Shown here piece after piece: positions 22,601 through 35,600 of a stretch of DNA of 64,000 nucleotides. Below the pieces are notes generated by a model that saw only the letters and a program-made list of their open reading frames with translations, had not been told where the DNA came from and searched no databases. A program made the position numbers and the translations under genes. Location of the stretch: NCBI GenBank assembly GCA_009602725.1, contig WELB01000234.1:68224-132223 (forward strand). The letters are read 5' to 3'. The stretch is from Spirogloea muscicola (taxonomy: Eukaryota; Streptophyta; Zygnematophyceae; Spirogloeales; Spirogloeaceae). Position 1 is the first letter of the stretch. Every line of letters begins with the position of its first letter.

Positions 22601-25600
22601 CAAGGACCGGAGTTGCCGAGCTCTGTCGCCTAAAGCTCGTCAAAACAAGCGTCGGTACGTGAAGTGGCGACCAGAGGCTCTCCTCCTTGGCAGTTTGGAC
22701 CTCCCAGATCGCCCTGACATCATCCGCCATCCTCGCTGCATGCTTCTCCACTTTGGCATGTGACTGTGATTTGACATAAGCAAGCATTTGTTAAGGACAG
22801 TGCAAACACCTCGTGCACAAGCTGGGAGGACATATATTGAAATCCATCAATACCTGATCTGCAGAACGGAATGGTGCATTGATTGAGCACGCTTCCAGCG
22901 CTGCCTGAGCACGCTCACGCCTTTGTTTAAATTCAGCTGTGCGATTTCTCCAGCGCCTGCAATCAGCGCTCAGTTTCTCAATCAGGCAGAGCACATTGCA
23001 TGATGGTGAGGCAGGACCAAAGTAAACTTGCTACAATGACATTCTGTGACACAGGCAAATCTCAAATTCAATCATCCTGCCTGACCTGAAATGAAGATGC
23101 TGTAAGCCTTTCTCAAACTCGGCTTTCTGCTGCGCAAGCTTCTTTATTAACGCCACTCTCTTGGCTTCTGCCTGGGCCATCTGCTCCTGCTTGAGTCGCA
23201 ACTCCTCCTCCCTCCTCTTCTTACGCTCTTGCTCTTCCTCGGCCTCCTGCTCCGATTTCCTCTGCCTTTCCTCTTGTTCCCTCTGTGCTCTTTGAGCTCG
23301 CACAAATCTCTCTCTTTCCCTTTCGTCCTCCTCTCTCCGTCTCTGCTCTGCTTTACGTTGTAAGGCTGCAGATTGGGCCTCGTGCTGCTGCTGTTTTGCT
23401 CTCCTTTGTTCTTCCTCCGCTCGCTGCACAATACACTTTGCCTATGTCAAAGCACATCTATAGATATAACCATAGCTCCAGTGATGCTCACAAGCAACTA
23501 GGATGCCCATAGAGCAAGATTTGTGCATGCCTACAAACGTCAGTTGCCGAAACTCAAGCTGGTTAATGGCAGAATTCTACTTTCTCACCTCGCTCTTATC
23601 CTGGAACTCTGCTACGAAAGCGAGGTTTACTGATGAAGCCGCTGGTGGAATTGGTGTTGGCACAACTTGAGGAACTTGACCAAGTAAATAAGGACCCAGA
23701 ACAAAGCCGCCTGCTTGGCCTTGTGTAGCGGGAAGCCAATCAGTGGTGGCAGTCGTCTGAAAGGGCTCCTTCATATGCTCTGCTGTACTGCAAGTGGACC
23801 GACCAGGCCCAGCTCGGTCCAAAGCGGCTACTGCTACTGTCGCATCCCTAGCCAGGGATGTTATTCCTGGCATTACCCCTGCTTTTTCTGCAAGTGGTGA
23901 ACACATACACAGTCGAGAAATGAGGTCCTGCAGCAACGACTGCATATGATGGTCATCAACAACGTGTGTGGTCGCAGTTGACATTGAGCCTTGCATTGGC
24001 AGATTCCAAGCTAAAGACATTGGTGTAGCGTACCATGAGACAGCACATCCTGCACCACCATGGACGCCCGTTTGCCCTTCACCAGGTGCGATTGTGATGT
24101 GACGAAGTCGAGGTCCTTAATCTGCAGTTGGCCTGACTTCATCATCTGCACCTCCGCCTCTCCTGGAGCAGGCTGCGCAGCCTCCAACCCATGAAATGCG
24201 AGCAAGCTTCCAATGTCCTCGTTCTGCCCGGTACAGTCAAAACGCCATCGCGTCAACAAAGTGGACGACTTCAAGTAGGCCTACAATGCTGTTGTGGCTC
24301 AAGAGGTTTCAGCAGACTAAATAGGGTGCTCAGCATTGTGGAAGCATACCTCCATGGCAAGCCATTGCACGATTGTAGACATGGATATTCCTTGCATCTT
24401 TTGCAGGCTGCTGTGCACGGCTGCCAGTGCATGTGTCCTCATCTGAAAGCGCCAAAAGGAGATCAATCAAAATTTGGACAATGCAATGGATGAGGCCAGC
24501 AGATTGGCTGAATGCACTTTACTTCAACATCTCCAAAGCTCTGATGTGCACTAGGCTGAGAGTTAAATAGAGACCTTGGCAAAGTGCGCATGCATTAAGC
24601 ACGCTTGCAGGTAGGTTGCCTGGCGAGCCAATCGAAAGAAGGCCACGAAATTGCTGAGCCTCAAAGCTCTGATATCAACCACGCAGTATACGTCAGCAAA
24701 GACAGCCAAAATCATCAACCTCATCAATTCCTCGCTGTGATAGGCACATCATACACCCTGCTTACTTGATGGGGAAGAAATGGGTGTTTTCATTCACGTG
24801 CTTGCTTTGTAATCAACAGCAGGCACCCTTCCAGTTTGCGTGCATACAATTTGAACGACTTTTTGGAGGGGGGTATATTGACTGTACCGGGCAACTTCTC
24901 GAGCAAAGCGCACTTCAGGTGAATTGCGCATCTCAGGCGTCATCCGCGAAAGCTCGAGCGACAATTCAGCTGGCTCCACCTGCAGACTCGCCGGCAATTG
25001 TATAATCATCCCCGGGCTTGCTTTGAGATGGTACAGTAATTCCAGCTCGACAACAACAACCTTGCTTCTGGACAGGTAGCTGCGCCACCTTGAAGCCAGG
25101 GTGGCGGTCCACCTTGAGCAGTGCATAGTAGCCCCGGAATTCAGCTTCGCTGGCAACGTCCTCGCCCCGCTTGTGGTAGTCATCATACATCTCAAAGAGG
25201 TCCACTGACGCCTTGTTCATCTGCTCTGTGTTCAGGTGGGCGTCAAAGCCCTCCACAAAGCCCTCGCCCTTTGGGAATTCGCAGAGCTCGTGCATAGCCA
25301 GGATATGGAAGCGTATCTGCTTGGACGAGCATGACACAGTCACGAGGTACTCGTTGGAGGAGATAATGCCAGGACTAGGGTGCCTGGTCGTGTAAAGCCT
25401 TAAGATTTCCGGAGCTTGCCCTCGCCCCGACAGCATCTTCCTTACTGGTCGACAAAGTCCCCATATATGGGTATCAAAGGAGGCAATCTTGTGCAACGAG
25501 CGCAAGGCCAGCAGCTTCGTAGTACGTGTGCCCTCGCACCCACAGCAGGTCTCCAGAGGAGATGGCTCTAATGTGCCACGGGGCAGCAGAGGTAGCTGCA

Positions 25601-26733
25601 GCAGGAGCCTTGCCGCTCACCATCTGCTCGTGCATCATCATGGCCTCGTTGTTGAAGAGGTGCTGCATGCGGAGGTCCATGCGAACGGCACGCATGCGGT
25701 CCCAGAGGAAGCTGTGCAAGGGGAGGAGCTCCGCCTCAGGCGCGTATGGCCGATCCAGGAGGCTGAGCAGGTGTTCCATCGTGTCGTGCAGCACGGGCAT
25801 CGGGCGGATCAGCACCTCCTCCCGCAGTGCTGTCCGAGTGTACTGTTGAAGCAACGTGCGACCTCACAACCTCCCGTCAGATGATCAGGCTCGGCACTGA
25901 TAGGGTGGAGTGCAAGCACCTCTGGTGACAATTTGCTTGGCTGGTGGATCAGACCCCAAGGATCACCTTCTTGACGGCGAGGTCGGCAGAGGTCCGCTTT
26001 CTGTCGCCATCTACGCGCTCGTAACGATCCAGGTCGCCTTTGCGCTCGCGCTCTTCCCTCTCCTGCTCTGTGGAGGAGCACATGCAGCAATTCGCCTCCA
26101 TAAGAATGGGCACTGAAAGGGCACCGCTTTCACCATCACACACCAAGCAGGTCATTTGCTTCTGCAACTATTGCTTACATACTGCCTGCAAGGAGCTAAG
26201 AAGATGCTGATACCCTAATCCTCGCCCGCTGGAAGCTTGCGAGGCCATAGCTCATGGGCCTTGCTCAGCAGCACGGGCTGAGGCGTTCCCATGAGGGGTC
26301 GACCCTAGGCAGCGAGCGAGTGGCGCCAAGACACGCCAGGCCGACGCTCACGAGGACACATGTCCGGGCAGGTTCCCTGGATGGCCTCCACGCTGCGGTA
26401 GTCGCTGTCGTCGCCGTCCACCATTGCGTTGCCGCCAGCATCAGGCGGGGCACGCTCGTACACCGGAGAGGGCTCGCGCTCCCCCGCTGCGGGCGGGACT
26501 TCCGCCAGCTCGGCGGCACCAAAGCGCTGCAGCCGGAGCTGCCGGAGGGCGTCCTCCTTGCTGCACAGCGTAGCATGACAGCTCCTGCAGGTGAGCGCGC
26601 CGTGTGCGCTGACCGTGTACAAGCCGCAGCAAGGGCTGCAGCCGCGATACATCGAGCTGGAAGAGGTGGCGGCGGGCGCGGGCGCGGGCGCAGGCGCACA
26701 CCGGACGTCGTCTGCGGCGCGTTGTCCGGCCAT
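19659..26733 (-). CDS. SAC3B: SAC3/GANP-family mRNA export scaffold (SAC3A/B-like)
   Basis: SAC3/GANP is the scaffold of the TREX-2 complex at the nuclear pore, linking transcription to mRNA export. Exon 1 (26352-26733) carries a Cys-rich stretch (CSPCCGLY..CRSCHATLC) and ends in GTCPDMCP; the next (from 25967) has ERKGDLDRYERVDGDRKRTS and LAVKK. Together they form the SAC3 signature. Further exons: FLWDRMRAVRMDLRMQHLFN (25.7 kb), CEFPKGEGFVEGFDAHLN and EFRGYYALLKVDRHPGF (25.1-25.3 kb), VEPAELSLELSRMTPEMR (24.9 kb), NFVAFFRLARQATYLQACLM (24.6 kb), IVQWLAME (24.4 kb). A long Glu/Arg/Gln coiled coil lies at 23.1-23.4 kb, then an MCM3AP-GANP-like region (GLIFLVAEDSP, LLPRSQVPLLVLC at 22.0-22.2 kb) and a weakly conserved C-terminus to the TAA at 19659. 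Exons in 19.7-22.5 kb are not all placed. It shares its 5' region with prohibitin. Confidence 0.85.
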
Positions 26734-26760
26734 GCCCCACGCCGTAGCGCCGCCGCCTGG
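26640..26760. promoter_or_regulatory. Overlapping divergent 5' ends of SAC3 and prohibitin
   Basis: The palindrome CATG at 26731-26734 contains the ATG of the longest SAC3 frame (minus, 26731-26733) and the ATG of the prohibitin frame (plus, 26732-26734). If SAC3 instead starts at its next in-frame Met (26650-26652), a spacer of about 80 bases remains. Either way a single GC-rich bidirectional promoter must serve both, with each 5' UTR lying in the other's exon 1. Confidence 0.6.
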
Positions 26761-28964
26761 TCCGGAAGGCCGGCCGCGGCCGCCACCCGCTTCCGCGCGA
26801 GCGGNCGCGCCGCCGTGGCGCTCGGCCTCGGCGGCTCGCTGCTCAACGCCTCCCTCTACACCGGTAAGCTCAGGGCTTAAGGCTTCGGGGGTCAGGGTTC
26901 AACCCCTAAGCCCCTCACCGCTCTGCCCTCCGAGTCCTCCAGCGCTAAGTCGGCGCTGGAGGAGCTGACAGCGGCGTCGGGCGCAGTATATTCTACCTGT
27001 TCACCTCTGTCGGTTTGGGGTACGGTACATATTCACGAATTTCTATTTAGAAGTGAGAATGCTAGGAGACACCAAGTCAGTCATATAAGCTCTGTATAAG
27101 TGGTCAATTAAGCTTTGCGGCGGCCGCAGTGGACGGCGGGCACGAGGCGGTGATCTTCGACCGGCTGCGCGGCGTGCTGGACCAGACGACGGGCGAGGGG
27201 ACGCACTTCATCGTCCCCGTGCTGCAGAAACCCTTCATCTTCGACGTCCGCACGCGCCCGCGGTCCATCACCTCCGTCACCGGCACCAAGGGTGCGCCCA
27301 AAACCCAAACCCCCGGCAGCCCGCCGGCCCCGCCTGATAAGACCTCAGGACTTTACAGCTGGGGTCCAGGGCTCGACTCCCGCAAGCCTTCTTTTATCTG
27401 TCTGTCGTTCTCTCTGGATTCTCTGGAGAGCTTACGGCTCTTGGTGGGCTCTCGCTCCGCGTGTGGCCTTGGCGGCCGCTGACGAGCCGGTGCTAAAGCC
27501 CGTTGGTGCCATGTGCTGCGGCGTCGTTGTCCGCCGGCAGACCTGCAGATGGTGAACCTGACGCTGCGCGTGCTGTCCAAGCCCAACAAGGAGGCGCTGC
27601 CCACCATCTTCCGCAACCTCGGCCTCGACTACGACGAGCGCGTGCTGCCGTCCATCGGAAACGAGGTCCTCAAGTCCGTCGTGGTGAGTCTCCTCTTCCC
27701 TCGTTGCCGCTGCTCCCGTGTCCCCCGCTTAGGCCGGCCCGCAAGCCCTCGTGCACTGCGCCGCTGCTGCCTGATGGGCGCTGCGAGATAATAAGCTCCT
27801 GAGCATTCGCCTCCACCCCTGCTGTCACAGGCCCAGTTCAATGCCGACCAGCTCCTCACCGAGCGGCCATTCGTGAGGCCTCCCTCTGCCATCTGCGGTG
27901 GCTGTTGCTGTGGGATGCTCTTTAGCAGCAGTGTGCTTGTTGAGCTGGCAAGGAAGGACGCGGGCCATGCACTTTAGGCCCTAGGTCTGGAGCATTGCTG
28001 CTAGGGTTTGGCTTCTTGATTCCAAGGATGCGGATTTTGTCTTGGCGTTGGGCGGAAGGTGACAAGAGTCGCAGGGTGGCCTGCCATCGTCTTGGCAGCT
28101 CGGAGCTCTAAGTTGTTGTTATCTGGCCTCGCATCCATTCTTGAAATCTAGGTGTCGAAGCTGGTCAGGGAGGGTCTCATGAAACGCGCGGAGGACTTCA
28201 ACATCCGGCTCGTTGACGTGGCCATTGTGAGCGATTGTGATCAGTCTCGTGAATGGGCTGTCACGATTGATGTGTAGGGGTTTACTTTCTGAGTTTGGAC
28301 TGACTGCTGCAGGGCTCGTGCCACACTGATTGATGCAGACCCACTTGTCTTATGGAGCGGAGTTCTCCAAGGCGGTTGAGGCGAAGCAAGTTGGTAAGCC
28401 CTCTTGCACTCATGCAAGCTGCCCGCCTGTCTCAGCATAGTGTTGTCTCAGCAATCGAAGCTGGCAGACCAACTCATTGCCCAATTTTCTGGCAGTAGAG
28501 ACTCGAATGGCAATGAGGTCGAAGTGCTGCTCGCCTGACTATTATTGTGGGCCGGCTGCAACAACAGCCCAGCAGGAGGCGGAACGGTCGCGCTTTGTGG
28601 TGATGAAGGCGGAGCAGGAGCGGCGGGCGGCCGTCATCCGTGCAGAGGGCGAGAGCGAGGCTGCCAAGCTGGTACTGGCAGCTGCGCCACCTCCCCATCT
28701 GCTTTTTAATGGCAGCTCGATTCTTGCTGGACATGCACCGAGCACCATGGTGATTGATTTGAGACATGACTTTGTGGCTGGCATCCTTTGCTGGCTCAGA
28801 TCTCAGAGGCCACTGCTTCAGTTGGGAACGCACTTATTGAGCTGCGGCGCATTGAGGCTGCACGGGAGATTGCGGGCACTCTGTCCAAGAGCCGCAACGT
28901 CGTCTACCTGCCGTCAGGCAACAACATGCTCCTTGGACTCAACCCCAACCTCGGAGCCAGTTAG
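26732..28964 (+). CDS. PHB1: Prohibitin, PHB1-type
   Basis: Prohibitins form ring complexes in the mitochondrial inner membrane and support cristae and respiratory assembly. Exons: 26732-26863, 27130-27291, 27541-27683, 27831-27872, 28152-28226, 28339-28393, 28568-28671, 28800-28964 (TAG); all phases agree from exon 1's end. Landmarks: [17 protein letters not shown] (membrane segment), [125 protein letters not shown]. Length (about 290 residues) and content match plant prohibitin-1 type (Arabidopsis PHB3/4 group). A single N at 26805 interrupts exon 1. The ATG frame and the membrane-segment frame differ by one base across that N, so it probably hides an indel, which leaves the first 24 codons uncertain. 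Confidence 0.93.
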
Positions 28965-29672
28965 GCTGGCACCAGACTCATTCAGACTTGTGACGGGCGC
29001 CAGTAAGCTCCATGCTCTGGCATCAACTGCACTATTCAAAGCACTGGACTCTTTCAACATGGCTGACATAGCATGGTGTGGGTGAGTGCTTTGAAAGACA
29101 CACATAGAGTCTGGCCGCCAGCTGGCACGCTGTGAATATGTGTTCCAGGTCAGAAAGGCCACCCACGATATGTAACAAAGGACAGCTGCAAGAGGGCACT
29201 GCCCAGAGAAACCAGAGCGACCGCATGGCTGCCGCTGGGTTGTGCGGGGCACGCACAGGCAGGGCCTGCACTTTGCAGGCTGAGTGTTTACTGTGAAGAA
29301 GCTTTTGGCTGCCAGCATCAATTAGGAGGAGGGCTTGTAAGATCTTCCAGACCGAAAAAGACTTCTGCAGAGCAAGGGGGAGCAAATTGTCCAGCGGCAC
29401 ATCAACGAACAGCATCACTGAAGGGGCAATAATTTACAATCCAGCTTTGGTGAGTCAGCACTAGCTGCAGATATGACATAAATATACCGCTGTGTCAGAT
29501 CAGGACAGCACTTCAGGGCTGTGATCAAAGGGGAGAAGAAGTAAGGTCGTGCTCAGATCAAAGTACTGGGGAAGAATTGGCTTCCCAAGGGCTTCGGACA
29601 GAGAGCCGCGGAGGAGATGGCAAAAGCCCGACGCTGAGCTGCACAGCTGCGCGTGTCTTTGGGAATTCAGAA
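28965..29672. other. Convergent intergenic stretch
   Basis: Between the prohibitin stop (+) and the VAL stop (-). No exon, RNA gene or recognised repeat was seen; it is probably two 3' UTRs. Confidence 0.6.
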
Positions 29673-32600
29673 TTAGGGGGCTCCGCCATACGGCATCTTG
29701 CGCGCCGCTTGTAACAGTGAGGGCGTTGGAGCGTGGCATCTCTCACAAATCTGCATCTCAATTGCACCACGATGTGAGAACATACTCAAGGGGCCAGGGC
29801 TGAGCACAGAGCTGAAGTGCAAAGTCGTGAGAGAAACGAGCAACACTTTTGCAAATACCTTAGCTGCCAAGGTGATTGGGTGTCGGCACGTCAAGCAGGT
29901 CTGCTTGCTCCTGCCATGGCCTACCACCTTCTGCACTGGGGGCGCCCTCGAATATGCATCCTGGCGTAACTGCTCCTTGAGTTGTTGTTGTTCCTTTGCT
30001 TGCTCCTCAGCTCTCCCTGCCTCCTCCTCATCACTGTCGCGGCCTGGTGAGCGGTTCAGCTCAATGTCCATCCTCCTTCCGTGTGCCCTCCCTTTCTCCA
30101 CGCGCCGCGCTCTGTCCGGCTCCGACCGAAGACCGTGTGTGGCGCCTGCACCAGCTGCTTGGACGGCTGGCTGGTCATCCGACCGAGAAGCTGGTGGAGC
30201 AGGTGGCACAGAGGGAGGGACGGCAGCTTCACGAGGCTGGGTGCCGCTTGGTGGAGTGGCTTGATTGCTGGCCGAGGCGTGGGACTGAGGGGGGAGGACC
30301 GCCAGGCTTGAGAGGCCCATGTGATGGAGGTAGCGATGCAGCGGCGCGCTGGCGTCTAGCACTCTCTGGAGGAGGCCGCCGCCGGCTGGCGCGCCGACGA
30401 TGGCCCCTGGGCCCGTCCCTCCGCCCCCGACCCTGGTGCCGGCCACCCTGGCGCCACCGACCGCCGTGGCAGGCGCCGCACGGTTGTGCAGCCTGGGCGA
30501 GTCGCCCGGCAGGGGAGAGCGCGAGGCTGCAAGGGCCGGCCCCGGCACCATGACTCCGGAGGAGCGCGCCGACACAGCCGCTCGGCGATCGCGCCGACGC
30601 CGCTTGCGAGCTTCCGCGTCCATCTCAACATCCTGCCCTGTCAACAGGGCCTTCCGCTTGACGAGCTTGACAGGCTCGAGTAAGCTGGGCTCGGGTCGCC
30701 GTAGACGGCGGCTTTTGAGCGTCCGGAAGCGCCGTCGGACCATAGCGCACACCTGGCACTGGCAACTTGGAGCATGCCGTGGGCCCCGACCAGAGGGCGC
30801 CTGAAGGCAGACAATGCAGGTGCAACCGTTGCGGTGCCTCGGATGCCGCGTCGTCAGCACCGGCTGCGCAGCACCACCTGTGCCATCCTCCTTGGAGATG
30901 TTTTCCCAGGAGGGCTGCTGGTCCAGCGAGAAGGCGTCTGCTTGACTCAGTGGGACCAAATGTGCTGCAGCCGTGTGGCTGCCATCTTGGCCCCCTTGAG
31001 CACAGGCTGTGCAAGGGCAATCATGCTCATGGCCATCCACTCGCACTGTCTCCATAATATCATCCTCGGTGCCGCCTTCAGTGTTCGGCTTGATTGAAGT
31101 GCTCACATTGATGGTCCTACTCCTCCCATCGGGAGGGCTTGCATTGGCTGGAGGCTCCATGCTGTTAGCGTTGGCTGCACTGCTCGGATTGCCGCTTGGA
31201 GGACTCACATGAGACGGGCTTGGCGTTGCTCTTAGAACATCATCTGGGCTGTGTACCTCAGGACTATGCTCTTCCTGGCGTCTTTCCTCCTCTTCCTCCT
31301 CTGGCTCCATTGCCAGGCTGGCCAGAGCTGCGAGGCGCGACGTATCTTCCACATCCTCGCCCTTCTCTTCCTCTTGAAATCTTTGACATTGTGTGCCCTC
31401 TGCATCCTCCGTCTGCTCGGAATCTGTTGCAAATGCAGACAAGGCGGCAGCAATCAAGAAGGTGATGGGACGCCCCGCCAACAGATACGCTTGTCTTACA
31501 CAGAGGAAGTAATTTGGAACTGGCAGAAAGCAAGCATTGAAAGATGCAAGTGTAATGCACAGATAACTTAGCATAAGCTGTCAACTATCCGAACGACACC
31601 TCTCAGAGAAGGGACAATATGATACATGAGAAGCAATCTTCTGAAACTGAGGGAAGGTGACACAACATCAAGACAACAATGCATACCATCGCTGACAGTA
31701 AGTCCCAAGAGGCGATCAATTTCTGCATCACTCATCTCTTGAGCCACCCTGCATGATGCCCTGCAAATTTGGATGTGAAGGCCAGTGGTTAGCGGTCGAT
31801 CTCTTTATTCTTGCACAGGCAACACTTTCCATGGAGGTCTGAAGGGAGGACAGCGTGGCCTATAAGCTGATAAGTTGATAAAAAGGGCACCTGCTCGGAT
31901 CCCAAGTGTTTGCAGCGCAGGTCCAGTGCTTTGGAACCTTTGCAGCCCGAGGCACACGGCGCCAGCTGCCACAGTCGTCACATTGTGCCCATTGATCCTG
32001 ACCCCTGATATGATGCGACCGATCTTTCAATTAGTGCAACCTATTGGTTGATGTGCAAGACCGAAAACGTCTCCAGATGTACGCCATGACCATTACACAG
32101 GTGTACGAGGAAGGACAGGATCATTCTTACAGGAAGGAACTATGTCAATCTTGGACAAGCTATTCTACGTAGCTGCCAGGCCAGTTTCCAATCGCTTAAG
32201 CATGAAACACGACATTGAGAGATGATATTGGCTTTGTTATGGTCGCCTAAGAAGCACACACTTGGTTTGACTGACATAACGATGATCTGTTGGGATGAGC
32301 TCCGGAGGTTCCTGCAGGGCGGGGGTGCACATACAGCAGCTCTATCACATTTTGTGCACTCTCAAGCTTAATCGTCCACGTCGACAAGAAGCTACCACTA
32401 ATCCTTCTGTGAGCTGCAATAACACCTGCTAGCACCTCTGCCATAACTCCGCACTTTGCATATATACATGCAATGGACTTGATTGTGCACATACCGCGAC
32501 CTGGACGCATTGGCAGGCCTCACTATATGAGCCCACCCTAAACAATGATTTGATGAGGGCAGTAGTACAAACAAGTTGCACAAGAGACTGAGGCGTCTCC

Positions 32601-35600
32601 AACATACCTCGAACTCTTCAATATCATAACCATCGATTGAAACCATTGTGGGTACACAGTAAGAAGGGGCAGCCAAGTGACTCTGCAACTGCAAACATGG
32701 TCAAAGATTGAATTCAACTTGACTGGTGGCATGTCCTAAAGCAAGTATTCCCAGGAGCAAGCACGCTCACAGGCTGCAGACTTCACCTGTGACCAACTCT
32801 GAGGCTCTTCCAGTGGGAGCTGAGGGAGCTGTTGAGGGCGAGCACTTGGTATTGTCAATTGCAGCTCTTGCAAAGGCCGCACCTTCTTGTGAGGAATTAC
32901 ACTGTTTCTCTGTTGCTTTTGCGGACCTCCAGTGACCTTCCGCTTCTGCGACGGCACTTTTGGGCCATTCTTTGTGTTGGTTGCAGGGGCAAGCATATCC
33001 TGTTGCATCGTATTGATAGGCCGAAGCTGCCAATCAGCTACTTTGTACTGAGCACAACATAAAGCTTTGCCCATCAGCATAGCTTTGTCAAAACATTTCT
33101 ATTGCAACCAGCAGAAGGTCATCAACATAAAGTAAGCTTCCTGGAGACTGCCAAGCAGTGTGCACAAGGCTCGTCTGATGGCACTTGCGCCCAGCACACA
33201 AAACGTATATGTCTAATTTTGGCCCCACTCCACAAGCTTGCCTATTGGCATTCACAACCTCACACACTACTGATGATGACTCCAGTATTCTAAATTTAAG
33301 GTTGTGCCTTCTATCAACATCTCCTGCATAATATAGCTCAAGCAGAAGCTGGGAATTTGGACCTGAGGAGAGCCGTCCACAAGCCTTTTGAAGCCCAAGA
33401 CCATCTGACCTCCTGGCTCCAGTCTGCTGAATCTCACTGTGCAGCAAAATGTAATTGGCAAGTGGTGCGGTCAAACATCATGATGTGAAGATGTGAAGAA
33501 GATGTGAAGATGGCTCAATTGGCTCACAGACACGGAAGCGTCAAATACTTCTTCATGGCAAGCACCCGTGACCGACTTGCAAGTCACAGGAACATGCATA
33601 TGCTGGCAATGTTGTGGTACCTTTGTCTCGCGCTTGAAGTTTCTGGCACTGAATAAACGGTGTAACTCCCTCCAGAACATACATGCGACTGTGATTATTG
33701 GGCCAGTAGCGGAAGTGGAAAGACCACTCTCTCCCAGTGACATCATGCATAGGATATGTGACTCCCTCCGGTGAGTTGATATCTGGGAAAAACATCTGGA
33801 GAGCGAGACGACTGTTGCTTGAAACAGAAAGATGGATCAACCAACACAGGCCTCAGCCTTTGTCGTTGATTGAGAGATGAAGGAGCATGACTGAAGTGCT
33901 ACTCGACTTGGATGCAAAGTAAGCTTGATACAGAGCATCAATGCAATGTTTCTCCAGAACATGACAGCAATATTGAAGCAGTATTCACTCCAGCCCTGCT
34001 CTACAGCATCTCAGGCTTAAAAACAGCAGAGAAGGCAAAAGGCAATGAGATCACAGACCTCAGCAGCTGCTTTTGGCAGAACAAGTCTGCCAACTCGACC
34101 TGCATCACTGGCGCTCAGTACCTTCTCAAAAAGAAAGACCAATACTGCTGGCTTGCCGCCCCACAGGATGCTTGTTGTACCACTTTTACCAAAGTCAAGA
34201 CTTTCACCACATAAATATCCAAGAGCAGATGCAAACACACCCTCCTACATGTGAAATGGAGTAGCCGCACAAGGTTATAAGCTCATGTCTTGACTCAGAA
34301 CAGAGCATGCACCAAGAACAGATGTACGAATGTGGCTCAGCATGAGGATACGAGCCATCCGCTGGTCTCGAGCCACTAACACCACTAACGTGCTTCCCAT
34401 TGCTGAAGCTATGGGGATGAGGAGTTGACTTGTGCGTGGCTGTAGACTTTTCCACACTCACAACCTCCACTGAAATTGGCGGGATGGCAGCAAGTGTGAC
34501 TTGATGAGCTGTAGCCTGTTGAAAGGCAAGCAGATCGGCAGCTACACTTGGTGAGACGCCGTCAGCCCCCTCAGCATCAGTTATAGACATATCTGCAGCA
34601 GTGAACAGAACGTTCCCGCAGGGCTTGGGCGTAGACGAGACAGGTGCTGGTCTCTCCTTCTGCATGCTCAGTGCTTTGAGGGCCTCAGCATCGCATATGG
34701 CCTGGGTAATAACATTATTTGGCGGGGGGCTACCCCCATCTGCCACCGTAACCTGCTTCTCAAGATTCCTCTGCAGGACGAGGCGCGCCCACATCTCCAA
34801 ATCAGTAGAGGTGGCCTGAGTGGTTACAAAAATGTTCAAACCTAACAACAAATGATGAATAAGTGCGTCGGCATTTGCTCCTTCAGACGGAGAGACTTGA
34901 CATGCTTACATTGTAGCATAGCTGCTAAGCAAGAGAATCACAAGCTATCCATAGTGGATGAGCAAGCCTGTCATGAGAAGGTGAGTCAGCCTTGATATTC
35001 TGGTTCTGCGCAGTCTAGTAAAGGCACTACGTTCACGAAGCATTTGCTGCAGAGAACTTACTGATTCATCTGGTGGAGATGTAGCATCAGGTTTGGGTGG
35101 CCTTCGCCTTGGTTTGACAGGAGGAACAGTCAGATAATTAAATGTACCAGGTTGAGCATCTCCGGGCATAAGTTCCTGAAGGACATGTGCAGGCCCTGGT
35201 GAGCAGCATTAATATGACTGTTGTTGGCCGCTGCACAAGCCAACTGCCAGCTACCGGGGACTGAGGGCACAGACCCTCAACAACACTTGCCTGGACGTCG
35301 CCTCTGCCTGCTGTGCAAGAAGCGCATTCCACACCACCCGCATCGAGCAGGTAGAAGGTCCTGACTGCAGCTACGCAGCCGCAGTGCACTCTCTGCAGAC
35401 AAAAGGTTGTCAAGCAGATACTTATTGCATAGGACAGGCAATTTGGACCCTGGGGCACTTACCGAAATGACTGTAGATAGATGTGAATTCTGATTCGTGT
35501 ACTGCAATTGCTTGCACTTCACATGGCAGAGAATTGTCCTTGCAGACATGCACATAGGCATCACGTGATGCATATGTCCACAGTGAACAGAAGTCTCCAA

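Noticed and set aside
29698-30804. Long plus-strand frames opposite the VAL C-terminal exon
   Set aside because: They are antisense shadows of the large VAL exon, which carries recognised VAL motifs.
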